Below, in pieces: positions 26,841 to 36,792 of a DNA stretch of 64,000 bases. This DNA comes from Streptomyces cathayae (lineage in GTDB: Bacteria > Actinomycetota > Actinomycetes > Streptomycetales > Streptomycetaceae): assembly GCF_029760955.1 (NCBI RefSeq), contig NZ_CP121682.1, positions 1,612,001 to 1,676,000 on the forward strand, read 5' to 3'. Each line of letters starts with the position of its first letter. Within the stretch, counting starts at the first letter, position 1. A model generated the notes under the pieces. That model did not search any database. It was given only the letters and a program-made list of their open reading frames with translations, and was not told where the DNA came from. A program made the position numbers and the translations under genes.

Positions 26841-28246
26841 CGGTACTCCAACTCCCCTGCCGCGCGCAGGTGGTTCAGTGCGTATGAGCGCCAGGGGCGC
26901 CAGCTGCCGGGCAGTTCCGGACCGGGTGGGGCCGCGTCCGGGTCGCCGAGGGCACGGGTGCGGATCTCGGCGATGGTACGGGCGTCCAGGCCGGGAACGG
27001 CGCGCAGGGCGTCCGCGGTGTCGTCCCGGTCGGCGCCGGGGTCGAGGCGTACGGTGCCGTCCGCGAGGGCGGCGGTGAGCGCGCCCAGGGTGCCGCCGGG
27101 TTCGGCCTCGGCGAGGACGGCCGGTTCGGGGAAGAGGTGGGTGAGGCCGTCGCAGGGGGCGTCGAGCCTCTTGCCGTACCGCTGGACCAGCCGCGCGGCC
27201 TCCTCGCGGCCCACCAGGGCCCGGACCGCGGGTTCCTCCGGGTCGGCGGTGCCCGGCGAGCGCAGTCCGGGCCGGGCGGCGACCAGTGGGGCGAGCCGCG
27301 CGTCGGCGCCGAGCCGTTCGTCCACGGCGTACGGGTCCGCGTCCAGGTCGAAGAGGCGGCGCAGCCGCTGTACGGCGGTGGTCAGGTCCCGGAGGTCGGT
27401 CAGGTGGATGCGGGCGTCGAGCCAGCCTCCGGGGTGGGCCGCGGAGCCGGTGCGCGTGGTCCCGGGACGTTCGTCGACGGCGGTGACGCCGATGCCGTAC
27501 GGGAGCCGCAGGGTGCGCCGGTAGGTGCGGGCACCCGGGGCCCCGGTGACGTCCTCGACGCCCGGGACGGCCTCGTGTTCCAGCAGGTCGAAGACGGGGC
27601 GGGGCTGGTACGGGCCGCGGTGGGCGAGCCGCACGGGGATGCCCGCCGCGGGGGTGGCCGTACGGCGGGCGGCGGCCCGGCCGCCGCCGGGTGCGGTGGC
27701 GCGCAGTGCGGTGGGGGTCATGGCGTACACGGCCCGGACGGTGTCGTTGAACTGCCGCACGCTGGCGAACCCGGCGGCGAAGGCGATCTCGGTGATCGGG
27801 AGCCCGGTGGTCTGCAGCAGTACGCGCGCGGTGTGCGCGCGCTGCGCGCGGGCGAGGGCGACGGGCCCGGCGCCCAGTTCGCCGGTGAGCTGGCGCTGCA
27901 CCTGGCGGGCGCTGTAGCCGAGCCGGGCGGCCAGTCCGGCGACGCCCTCGCGGTCGACCACCCCGTCGGCGATCAGCCGCATGGCCCGGCCCACCACGTC
28001 GGCGCGCACGTTCCACTCGGCGGAGCCGGGGACGGCGTCCGGACGGCACCGCCGGCAGGCCCGGAATCCGGCGCCCTGCGCGGCGGCGGCGGTCGCGAAG
28101 AACCGCACGTTGCGTCGTTTCGGTGTGACGGCGGGGCAGCTGGGACGGCAGTAGATCCCGGTCGTCCCGACGGCGAAGAAGAACGCGCCGTCGAACCGTC
28201 CGTCCCGGCTGCGCACCGCCTCGTACCTGCTGTCCTCGTCCATCAC
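26837..28246 (-). CDS. Bifunctional Ada-type regulator / AlkA 3-methyladenine DNA glycosylase
   Basis: 469 residues in three parts: Ada zinc domain with C33, C37, C64 and C67 (IYCRPSCPAV, FRACRRCRP), Cys33 being the expected phosphotriester methyl acceptor; AraC HTH (LAARLGYSARQVQRQLTGELG, ITEIAFAAGFASVRQFNDTVR); and an AlkA glycosylase from about 205 with the HhH element (VPGLDARTIAEIRTRALGDPDA). It lacks the Ada C-terminal methyltransferase, which is supplied by the coupled ogt gene. Expected to sense methylation damage, activate its own operon and remove alkylated bases. Confidence 0.92.
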   Translation of the reverse strand: MMDEDSRYEAVRSRDGRFDGAFFFAVGTTGIYCRPSCPAVTPKRRNVRFFATAAAAQGAGFRACRRCRPDAVPGSAEWNVRADVVGRAMRLIADGVVDREGVAGLAARLGYSARQVQRQLTGELGAGPVALARAQRAHTARVLLQTTGLPITEIAFAAGFASVRQFNDTVRAVYAMTPTALRATAPGGGRAAARRTATPAAGIPVRLAHRGPYQPRPVFDLLEHEAVPGVEDVTGAPGARTYRRTLRLPYGIGVTAVDERPGTTRTGSAAHPGGWLDARIHLTDLRDLTTAVQRLRRLFDLDADPYAVDERLGADARLAPLVAARPGLRSPGTADPEEPAVRALVGREEAARLVQRYGKRLDAPCDGLTHLFPEPAVLAEAEPGGTLGALTAALADGTVRLDPGADRDDTADALRAVPGLDARTIAEIRTRALGDPDAAPPGPELPGSWRPWRSYALNHLRAAGELEYR

Positions 28247-28328
28247 ACCGTCCAGTCTCCGCCGGCCGGGGCAGACCGGCTGGCGGAAATCGGACAGGGA
28301 GGTGCGGGGCGGGGGGTGCGCCGGTGGG

Positions 28329-29495
28329 TCAGCGCAGGCGGCCCCGCTTCGCCTCCATCGCCGCCTTGCCCATCGCCCCCTTCCGCTTCCACTCCCTGCG
28401 GATCTCCGCGCGCAGCCGCGCGTCGGTCTTGGCGACGATGCGCTGGTTCTCCCGCAGCAGCTTGCGGTAGCTCTCGAGGCGGCGTTCCGGCAGGGCGCCC
28501 GTCCCGACGGCCTCGAGGACCGCGCACCCCGGTTCGCTCTCGTGCGCGCAGTCGTGGAAACGGCAGTCCCCGGCGAGCTCCTCGATCTCGGAGAACACCT
28601 GGCCGACGCCGCTGCCGGCGTCCCAGAGCCCGACGCCCCGCAGGCCCGGGGTGTCGATGAGGACTCCCCCGCCGGGCAGGGCGAGCAGGTTGCGGGTGGT
28701 GGTGGTGTGGCGGCCCTTGCCGTCGACCTCCCGGGCCGCCTGGACGTCCATCACGTCCTCGCCGAGGAGCGCGTTGGCCAGGGTGGACTTGCCCGCGCCC
28801 GACACGCCGATCAGCACCGACGTACCGCCGGAGACGACCGCGGCGAGGACGTCCAGCCCTCCCCCAAGCTCTCGGCTTCGCTCGAGCAGGGAGGTACCCC
28901 CATCCTCCCGAGCGCTGACGGCGAGCACCGGGACGCCGGGCGCGGTGGTCTCCACGTCCTGGACCAGATGGGCCCGGGTCACCGCGTCCGGCACCAGGTC
29001 GGCCTTGGTGAGCACGACCACCGGCTGCGCCCCGGACTGCCAGGCGAGGGCGAGGAACCGTTCGATCCGCGCCAGGTCCAGCTCGCCGGCGAGCGAGACG
29101 GCGATGACGGCGTGGTCGACGTTGGCGGCGAGGATCTGTCCCTCGGACCGCCCGGAGGAGGTGGAGCGCACGAAGGCGGTACGTCGCGGCAGGTACGCCC
29201 GTACGTAGCGCGGGGTGTGGCCCTCCGGTTCGACGGCGACCCAGTCCCCGGTGCACACGACCCGCAGGGGGTCGTGCGGGGTGACGAACGCGGTGTCGGC
29301 CCGTACGGTCCCGTCGGCGGTGACCACGTCGCACTGCCCGCGGTCGACCCGCACCACACGCCCGGCCACCAGCCCTTCGGCCGCGTAGGGGGCGAACGCG
29401 TCGGCCCACGTCCCGTCCCAGCCGTAGGCGGCCAGCACGGAGGACGGCGACGAGGGGAGGGAGGTGAAAGAGGTGAAAGAAGAGGTGGAACTCAA
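28329..29495 (-). CDS. rsgA: Ribosome small-subunit-dependent GTPase A
   Basis: 388 residues if started at TTG 29495, which follows GAAGGG; the open frame runs further upstream but overlaps a short leader ORF. The circularly permuted GTPase order is clear: G4 LTKADL, then G1 GVSGAGKST, then G3 DTPGL; an OB fold precedes and a zinc domain (CRFHDCAHESEPGC) follows. It acts late in 30S assembly. A palindromic repeat is carried in frame at 28858-28901 between G4 and G1 (EDGGTSLLERSRELGGG). The N-terminus is Ser/Thr-rich. Confidence 0.93.
   Translation of the reverse strand: MSSTSSFTSFTSLPSSPSSVLAAYGWDGTWADAFAPYAAEGLVAGRVVRVDRGQCDVVTADGTVRADTAFVTPHDPLRVVCTGDWVAVEPEGHTPRYVRAYLPRRTAFVRSTSSGRSEGQILAANVDHAVIAVSLAGELDLARIERFLALAWQSGAQPVVVLTKADLVPDAVTRAHLVQDVETTAPGVPVLAVSAREDGGTSLLERSRELGGGLDVLAAVVSGGTSVLIGVSGAGKSTLANALLGEDVMDVQAAREVDGKGRHTTTTRNLLALPGGGVLIDTPGLRGVGLWDAGSGVGQVFSEIEELAGDCRFHDCAHESEPGCAVLEAVGTGALPERRLESYRKLLRENQRIVAKTDARLRAEIRREWKRKGAMGKAAMEAKRGRLR
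28858..28901. repeat. REP-like palindromic element inside rsgA
   Basis: On the minus strand it begins GGGGGTACCTCCCTGCTCG and ends GCTTGGGGGAGG, with an inner stem CTCGAGCGAAGCCGAG. Same plan as 12840-12885. This element is a familiar dispersed repeat of Streptomyces genomes. It adds about 15 residues to RsgA in frame. Confidence 0.75.
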
Positions 29496-29527
29496 GGGGT
29501 GACCCTTCGCGAGGGTGGCCCCGGCGG

Positions 29528-29545
29528 CCGCGCGACGACGCGCGG
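29528..29545 (-). promoter_or_regulatory. Hairpin between leader ORF and rsgA
   Basis: A perfect 7-bp stem CCGCGCG/CGCGCGG with a 4-base loop, 16 bases after the leader ORF stop and 33 bases before the rsgA TTG. Position suggests a role in coupling or attenuation. Not proven. Confidence 0.4.
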
Positions 29546-29560
29546 AACGGAAAGCTGAGG

Positions 29561-29632
29561 TCAGCCGGTGGCCACGGAGATGAAACGGATGGATTCCTGG
29601 ATGCGGGCAGCGCCCGTCGCAAAGACAGCCAT
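29561..29632 (-). CDS. 23-residue leader-like peptide upstream of rsgA
   Basis: ATG 29632 is preceded by GGGAGG at 8 bases, a better ribosome binding site than that of rsgA. The product starts MAVFATGAARIQESIR and ends SVATG. It ends 65 bases before the proposed TTG of rsgA. No amino acid is over-represented, so a classic attenuator peptide is not obvious. It could set rsgA translation by coupling. Confidence 0.5.
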   Translation of the reverse strand: MAVFATGAARIQESIRFISVATG

Positions 29633-29819
29633 CGGTCACACCTCCCGTCCCTCGCTCGATCCGGCGGCAGCGGACCGCGGCGCATGCGCGCGCCGCTTGT
29701 GTGCTGCGGCCCTCACTGTAGGAAACCACCGGCCCGGGGCGCCACCGATTTAACGGGCGCCTTCAGCGAGCGCCTTCAACGGGCGCCCCGGACACCCGGG
29801 GGCTTCGGGCCGGATCGCG

Positions 29820-31331
29820 TCACCCGGTCGTGCAGGAGTGGCCGTCGAGGGTGATGGCGGAGGGTGGGGGGTTCGTGCCGGCCCAGGAGGCGATGAAGCC
29901 GAAGGCGAGCTTTCCGCCGGCGGGGACGGCCTTGTTGTAGTCGGTGGCGGTGGCGGTGACGCGGGGGCCGTTCTGGCTGACGTCGGCGTCCCACATCTGG
30001 GTGACGCGCTGACCGTCCTCGAAGGTGAAGGCCACGCGCCAGGAGTCGAGGGGCTCCGTCGTGGTGACGGTGACGGTGGCCTGGAAGCCGACGGGCCACT
30101 GGTTGACCAGGTCGTACGCGGCGTGGCAGACGGACGGCCGGCTGGACGCGGTGGTCCGGGGCGCGGTGGGGGCGGTGGCGGTGGTGCTGCCCTGGGGCTC
30201 GGGGTCGGGGTCGGGGTGGGGGTGGGGTTTCGCCGGGTCCGGGGTGCCTTCGGAGGACGGCTGCGGGGTGTTGGGGGAGGCGGGGCCGGAGTCAGTGGCG
30301 GAAACGGTGGGGGCGGGGGCCGCGGGCGGGTACAGGCCCGGGTCGGCCGCCGGTCCAGGGGTGGCGCCGGTGCGGATCGCCTTGTCGGCGTCCGTGCCGC
30401 CGAACGGCATCAGGGAGACGGCGAGGGCGAGGCCGGACACCAGGACGGCGGCGACCAGCAGCCCGTTGCGGGTGGCGCGTGCCCGGCCGGTTCCGTCGGC
30501 CGGGTCGCCGCCCGCGTCGGGGCCGTCGGGGCGGCCGGGGCCGAGCCGCGCCTCGGCCGCGCGGCGGCGGCGCTCCAGGTAGGCCAGGCCGCCCCAGCCG
30601 AGGACCCCGCCGGTGAGGGCGCCGGGCAGCCCGCCGCCGTGCAGTCGGAGGCAGGCCGCGGCCTCGGCGCAGCGTACGCAGGTGGCGAGGTGTTTGGAGA
30701 GGTCCTCGGGGGTGTCGGCGGCGGGCGAGCGGGTGACGGCGTCCAGCAGCCGGGCGTAGCTGCGGCACTCCGCGTCCATCGGGGAGTCGAGGTGGTTGCG
30801 GTGGCACCGGTCCCGGAAGAAGCCGCGGACCTGGGCGAGTTCGTCGGCGGCGGTGGCGGCGTCGAGGCCCAGCCGACGGGCCACCAGGGGCAGCGGGAGG
30901 GACTCCGCCTCGGCCAGCCACAGCAGTTCGGCGTCGGCCTGCTGCAGATCGCGCAGTCCGCGCAGGGCGACCGGGCGCGACAGCGGTGGGCCGGTGAAGC
31001 GGGCGGCGTTCTCGGAGTGGAGCCACAGCCGCAGGTCGGGATCGAGCCGGTGGCCCTGTCCGCTCTCCTCCCAGGCCGCCGCGGTGGTGCGAACGGCGGT
31101 CAGCAGCAGGGGTATTCGGGGCAGCCTGGACGAGCGGCGGCCGGCCGCGCGTACGGTGGTCGCCTCCGCTTCGCGCACCTCGCGTATGCCCTGGGCGAAC
31201 GCCTCGCGCGCCAGTTGCGCGGCGGCGGTGGAGCCGGCCGTGCACAGGTCGGCGTAGGAGAGCACCGCGTCCCAGCACTCGGAGAACAGTGCCGCCTCGG
31301 TGGCGTCCTGGGGGGCCGACAGGTCGGACAT
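29820..31331 (-). CDS. Sigma-like / anti-sigma zinc finger / transmembrane / CBM2 fusion protein
   Basis: 503 residues from ATG 31331 after AGGAG. Residues 1-180 are helical and resemble an ECF-sigma-like domain (FSECWDAVLSYADLC..., LARRLGLDAATAADELAQVRGFFRDRC). Residues 214-221 are HLATCVRC, the HX3CX2C zinc motif of anti-sigma factors. A TM helix follows (about 290-308), then a 90-residue Pro/Asp/Ser/Thr linker, and a C-terminal family 2 carbohydrate-binding module (402-500) with flanking cysteines 402 and 500 and surface Trp (W412, W431, W447, W483). Topology implies an outside cellulose/chitin-binding sensor and an inside regulatory part. Confidence 0.8.
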   Translation of the reverse strand: MSDLSAPQDATEAALFSECWDAVLSYADLCTAGSTAAAQLAREAFAQGIREVREAEATTVRAAGRRSSRLPRIPLLLTAVRTTAAAWEESGQGHRLDPDLRLWLHSENAARFTGPPLSRPVALRGLRDLQQADAELLWLAEAESLPLPLVARRLGLDAATAADELAQVRGFFRDRCHRNHLDSPMDAECRSYARLLDAVTRSPAADTPEDLSKHLATCVRCAEAAACLRLHGGGLPGALTGGVLGWGGLAYLERRRRAAEARLGPGRPDGPDAGGDPADGTGRARATRNGLLVAAVLVSGLALAVSLMPFGGTDADKAIRTGATPGPAADPGLYPPAAPAPTVSATDSGPASPNTPQPSSEGTPDPAKPHPHPDPDPEPQGSTTATAPTAPRTTASSRPSVCHAAYDLVNQWPVGFQATVTVTTTEPLDSWRVAFTFEDGQRVTQMWDADVSQNGPRVTATATDYNKAVPAGGKLAFGFIASWAGTNPPPSAITLDGHSCTTG

Positions 31332-31515
31332 AAGTCTCCTGCATCCACGGACAAGGTCAACTCGTGACATCGGCAAAGCAGTTGGGGGAAACCGCGGGGG
31401 CGGTGGACGAGCTTTTCACGCTGTCGCCACAACTGACAAGCGCTGTCTCCGCTTCGTGCGCCACGGCGCCCGCGCACGCCCGCGTACGCCCCCCCCTCGG
31501 GCACCCTACGCAAGA

Positions 31516-31544
31516 AGGGCCGGAACCGTCTCGGTTCCGGCCCT
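31516..31544 (-). terminator. Intrinsic terminator after the radical SAM gene
   Basis: Perfect 13-bp stem AGGGCCGGAACCG with its complement and a 3-base loop, 41 bases past the minus-strand stop; TTCTTG follows on the minus strand. Confidence 0.8.
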
Positions 31545-31584
31545 CTCGGCCTTGCTCACGGCCCCTCGGGGGGCCCGGGAGTCC

Positions 31585-32910
31585 TCACGCCTCGACGGGC
31601 GTCTCCTCCGGGAGGCTGTCCATGAAGGAGCTGACGGAGAACACCGCGCGGCCGGGTCCGGGCAGGCCGTAGCCGGGGGGCGAGGCCAGGCCGAACTCGT
31701 CCATCGTGGCGCGGTACGCCTCGAGCAGCCGGATGTGGTACTCCAGCGGCGCCCCCTGCGGGTTGGCCTTGCCGAGCGGGGTCGTCGGCTCGGGGCACCA
31801 GGTGGTGAAGCGGGGCGTGATGCCGTGCGACATGAAGAAGCGCAGACCCTCGGTGGTCGAGGCGATGGCCTCGTCGACGGTGGCGAAGCCGAACGGCTCG
31901 GACATCTCCACGCCCGCCACGAAGTTGGGGATGACGTTGCGCGCGCCGAAGACGTCCGCGGAGTCCAGGATGCGCTTGTGCCACTCGTCGCGGCCGACGT
32001 AGCGTTCCTTGCCCGGGCAGTACATCTTGAACAGGTACTCGTCCCACACCTCGTAGTTGGGGTGGTAGATCTGCACGCCGTAGTCCTTGAAGCGCTGCAC
32101 GTCGTCCTTGGGCAGCGCCTGGGCGACGACCTTGCCGATCCAGCGGCCGGGGAAGCGCTCCTCGATGGCCTTGGCGTAGTGCCCGTAGAAGTCGGCCTCG
32201 TCACGGCCGGCGACCGTCTTGGTGATCGCGCCGCCGGTGAGGGTGTAGGCGGTGGACGCCTTCGCCGTGTCGTACCGGTCGATGATCTCCAGGGCCTCGA
32301 GGACCTCCTCGACGTCCTTGACCCCGGTGTAGGGACGGCCGGCCGCCTTGTGCTGGCGCCAGTTGTGGTTGATGTCGCAGTACTGGCACTCCTCCTTGGC
32401 GCCGAAGTACTGGCAGACCCGGAAGACGGTCAGGTAGATCAGGTAGCCCCACTGGATGGTCGGGGCCACCTCCATGACGGACTTCCCGTTGGAGAGGGTG
32501 TGCCGGTAGTACTCGGGCATCGGCGGCACGCCGACGTCGGCGATGCGCTTCCCGTCGAGGTAGAGGCCGAGCACGCCGTCCTCGTTCGCGGCGACCCGGT
32601 ACGGGGACGCCGGGTTCACCCGGACGGAGACGACCGTGCGGCGCAGGTCGTAGGGGCCGCCGGTGAGGATGATCTCCTCGGGCGGGCGCCGCAGCGCGGC
32701 CTCGCCCAGCTCGGGCAGCGTGCCGTGGTCGAAGGAGAAGATGAAGTACGACTTCGGCTTGACCTCGCCCTTCTCGTTGTCGCTGAGCGCGGACGGGTCG
32801 AAGGCGATCCCGCCCCGGAGCAGGTCCTCCTTGAAGACGGCCTCGCGCGGCACATGCGGGAACCGCTCCATCAGATCCTCGACCAGCGCGGTACGGCTGC
32901 CGCTGCCCAT
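31585..32910 (-). CDS. Radical SAM enzyme with atypical CX8CX2C cluster motif
   Basis: 441 residues. Cys166, Cys175 and Cys178 (VCQYFGAKEECQYCDIN) form CX8CX2C rather than the usual CX3CX2C, keeping the aromatic before the last Cys. Around it are a beta-strand YLIYLTVFR and a Gly-rich TLTGGAITK that fits the SAM-binding GGE-like motif, so a TIM barrel is likely. The N-terminal 150 residues are a separate domain that includes SYFIFSFDHGTLPELGE. The substrate is unknown. It is divergent from alditol oxidase. The ATG follows GGAGACACGGG, and a 20-base tandem repeat lies just upstream. Confidence 0.85.
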   Translation of the reverse strand: MGSGSRTALVEDLMERFPHVPREAVFKEDLLRGGIAFDPSALSDNEKGEVKPKSYFIFSFDHGTLPELGEAALRRPPEEIILTGGPYDLRRTVVSVRVNPASPYRVAANEDGVLGLYLDGKRIADVGVPPMPEYYRHTLSNGKSVMEVAPTIQWGYLIYLTVFRVCQYFGAKEECQYCDINHNWRQHKAAGRPYTGVKDVEEVLEALEIIDRYDTAKASTAYTLTGGAITKTVAGRDEADFYGHYAKAIEERFPGRWIGKVVAQALPKDDVQRFKDYGVQIYHPNYEVWDEYLFKMYCPGKERYVGRDEWHKRILDSADVFGARNVIPNFVAGVEMSEPFGFATVDEAIASTTEGLRFFMSHGITPRFTTWCPEPTTPLGKANPQGAPLEYHIRLLEAYRATMDEFGLASPPGYGLPGPGRAVFSVSSFMDSLPEETPVEA

Positions 32911-32923
32911 CCCGTGTCTCCTT

Positions 32924-32963
32924 CCGGCTCGGACGTACGACTCCCGGCTCGGACGTACGACTC
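32924..32963 (-). repeat. Perfect 20-base tandem duplication in the radical SAM leader
   Basis: Two adjacent copies of CCGGCTCGGACGTACGACTC (plus strand), 14 bases before the radical SAM start codon. Either a recent duplication or a paired binding site. Confidence 0.9.
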
Positions 32964-33054
32964 CTCACGGTATGCCCCCGACCCCCTCGGGTGTGCAACC
33001 GGGTCCGGCGAACGGACCGGAAGCCCCCGGCGGCGGCGCCGGTCGGCGCGGTGA

Positions 33055-34356
<1,302 letters not shown>

Positions 34357-34584
34357 CGTCGACGCCTCCTGGGGCAGGACGTTCGAGACCCCGCACATCG
34401 TCCTGACGAACCGGACCCGGGAGAGCCGGAGACGAGTCCGGGAGAGGCCGTATGTGCCACGGTCACGCATCGGACGGCGGTGCCGGGTGTGAGACGGCGA
34501 AAACAGCGGTACGGACGTTGAGGAGGAGACTTTCTTTCTAAGATGGCGTGATCGCGGACGTCATGTGCCGCCCAACGGGAGGGG

Positions 34585-36012
34585 ATGGAGCGCGACTTGT
34601 CCCCACAGCAGCTCGGCCGCGGCCCCTTGCGCCCCGCCCGTCCGGACGACCGCACCCCCGTCGCAGGGGGCGACGCGGCCTCCCGGCCGACCCGTTTCGT
34701 GGGCTGGCTGGGCGGGTTCGGCTGCGCGGCCGCCGGATACGCCGTGTTCCAGTTCCTCTTCGAGGTGCTGCCCGACTCCGTCGACGGGGAGGCCGCGAAG
34801 TACCTGATCGCGTCGGTGAGCGGCCTCGGCACCGCGCTCGCCGCCTGGCTCGCCGCGGCCCTGCTACGGGCCCGTGCCGCGGCTCCGGACCAGCGGCTCC
34901 TCCCGCCTCCCGCGCCCCTCGCCGGCCCGGAGCCCGGCCCGCTCCCGCGCCTGTTCGCGGCCACCCACGACACCCTCGTCGGCGAGGTGTCCGTCGTCGA
35001 CGATCCGGAGCGCGGACGGCTCGTCGGCTGGTCGCACTCCCTGGGCGAGAGCACCCCGTCCCGCCCCACCTCGGTCGGCACGGCGTACGGGCTGCAGATC
35101 ATGCTCGAGTCGGGCCTGCCCGACGGGCGTCTCACGCCGGGCGAACTGGCCGACACGCTCTGGCGGTTGCGGCTGCCCGACGGCGGCTGGTCGGCGCGGT
35201 CGCAGGGCGCGCGGGCCCGCCCCGAGGTGACCGCGCTGGTGCTGGGCGCCCTGGCCCGCGCGGGCGCGACCCGGGGCGGGCGGCTGGCGCGGGAGGTGGA
35301 CCTCTGCACGGCGGCCTTCACCCGTGCGGCCGACCGGGCCGGACACGAGTCGACCCATGTGATGACGACGGTGCTGCGCGGACTGCTGCGCGCCGCACCC
35401 GGCTGCGACGCCCTGCCGGTGCTGCGGGAGGCCCTCGTCGACGGAGCCATCAGCGACCCGGGCCGGGACCATCTGCGCTGCTGGGGCTATCGGCTCGACG
35501 CGCCGTACGGGCCGCCGTCCCCGGTGCACACCGCGCAGGCAGTGCTCGCCCTCGACCGCGCGGCCCGTGTCCTGGGCGAGAGCGCGGCGGTGCGGGCCGC
35601 CCGCGAGGACGGGGTGCGCTGGCTGCTGTCCTGCCCCGACGCGCCGCACCACGCCTGCCTGGACCTGGAGTACCGGCGCGAGGAGGTACGACGCCCGCGC
35701 CCCGACGACCCCGCACACCACGAGGTCCTGAACGTACGGCACTTCACCGCGTCCTGGATCGTGCGCGCCCTGCTGACCCCGGGCGCGCTGGAGGTCGCCC
35801 GGCAGAGCGGCCTGGAGAACACCTGGCGGGAACTGCTGGACGGCGCGGCCGCCTCGGTGCGGGCGGCGCAGCAGGACGGCATCTGGTCCTGGGAGCGGGG
35901 CGACAGCACGGAGCTGCGGCGCCCGATGTGGATGACGTACCAGGGCGTGACGGCGCTGCGCGCCCACGCGGTGTGGACCTATCGGCCCGATGAGACGGCA
36001 CCCGCGCGGTGA
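34585..36012 (+). CDS. Membrane-anchored terpenoid-cyclase/prenyltransferase-fold protein
   Basis: 475 residues. Two N-terminal TM helices (FVGWLGGFGCAAAGYAVFQFLFEVL; YLIASVSGLGTALAAWLAAALL) precede about 370 residues of alpha/alpha-toroid repeats: LADTLWRLRLPDGGWSARSQG, VGTAYGLQIMLESG, SPVHTAQAVLALDRAARVLG and DGIWSWERGD are typical of squalene-cyclase-like repeats. The acidic DXDD motif of squalene-hopene cyclases is not seen, so catalysis is doubtful. It is followed 30 bases later by the cupin-like gene on the same strand, so the two are likely co-transcribed. Start chosen at ATG 34585 after GGGAGGGG. Confidence 0.75.
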   Translation: MERDLSPQQLGRGPLRPARPDDRTPVAGGDAASRPTRFVGWLGGFGCAAAGYAVFQFLFEVLPDSVDGEAAKYLIASVSGLGTALAAWLAAALLRARAAAPDQRLLPPPAPLAGPEPGPLPRLFAATHDTLVGEVSVVDDPERGRLVGWSHSLGESTPSRPTSVGTAYGLQIMLESGLPDGRLTPGELADTLWRLRLPDGGWSARSQGARARPEVTALVLGALARAGATRGGRLAREVDLCTAAFTRAADRAGHESTHVMTTVLRGLLRAAPGCDALPVLREALVDGAISDPGRDHLRCWGYRLDAPYGPPSPVHTAQAVLALDRAARVLGESAAVRAAREDGVRWLLSCPDAPHHACLDLEYRREEVRRPRPDDPAHHEVLNVRHFTASWIVRALLTPGALEVARQSGLENTWRELLDGAAASVRAAQQDGIWSWERGDSTELRRPMWMTYQGVTALRAHAVWTYRPDETAPAR

Positions 36013-36042
36013 GCGGGAACCGGAGGACGGAGGACGGAACGC

Positions 36043-36792
36043 ATGGGCGGTCAGCGGGTTCTGGCGGCGCGGCGACTGCTGGCGAGGACCCTGGACGACA
36101 CCTTGCCCGAACGGGACCAGGTGGCCGCGGCCCATGCGGTCGTCGCCGAACTCGGGTCACCGGAAAGCCTGTTGGAGCTGGTCACCGAACTCGCCTCCGG
36201 GGCGGGTGATCCGGAGGCCTGCGCCGGGCTGTCGTACCGGCACGTCCTCGGTTTCGACAAGCTGCTGCTGGTCGACTCCGGCCCGCTGCACATGCTGCGC
36301 GCACACGTGTGGCACACGGGCACGGACGGCACCGGCCGGGAGGACATCCACAACCACCGTTCGACGCTGGCCTCCCATGTCGTCCGGGGGCGCCTGTGCA
36401 CGGAGTTGTACGAGGAACTGCCCGAGACGGGGCCCGGGGCGCGGGTCAGCGCCGGGATCAGGGCGGCCCGGTTCGAGGAGACGCTGGCCGAGGGGTCGGC
36501 CGACTGGCTGCTGGCACCGGCGGGTCCGGCGCGGCTGCGCCTGACCCATCTGGGCCGGTACGCGGCGGGCAGCACCTACGCCCTGCCGGCGCACACCCTG
36601 CACCGCGCCTGGTGCGACACGGACGCGCCGACGGTGACGCTGTTCCTGGAGACGGGCGGGCGACGCCGGCGGCACACCGACGTGTTCACGGCGGCGGGCC
36701 CGCATCCGGCGGCGGTGCCGAAGGTACCGCTGAACGTGCCGGCCTACCTGGACTCGCTGGGCGCGCTGGCGGAGTTGCTCAGGAGTCCGTGA
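36043..36792 (+). CDS. Cupin-like metal-binding protein
   Basis: 249 residues. The central part has EDIHNHRSTLASHVVRGRL, a His-rich metal-binding cupin motif (HNH...H), and later YALPAHTLHRAW. The N-terminal 70 residues are helical. It might be a dioxygenase or a sensor; no family is named with confidence. It follows the cyclase-fold gene by 30 bases with a GGAGGACGGA ribosome binding site and overlaps the convergent Nudix gene by 14 bases. Confidence 0.65.
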   Translation: MGGQRVLAARRLLARTLDDTLPERDQVAAAHAVVAELGSPESLLELVTELASGAGDPEACAGLSYRHVLGFDKLLLVDSGPLHMLRAHVWHTGTDGTGREDIHNHRSTLASHVVRGRLCTELYEELPETGPGARVSAGIRAARFEETLAEGSADWLLAPAGPARLRLTHLGRYAAGSTYALPAHTLHRAWCDTDAPTVTLFLETGGRRRRHTDVFTAAGPHPAAVPKVPLNVPAYLDSLGALAELLRSP

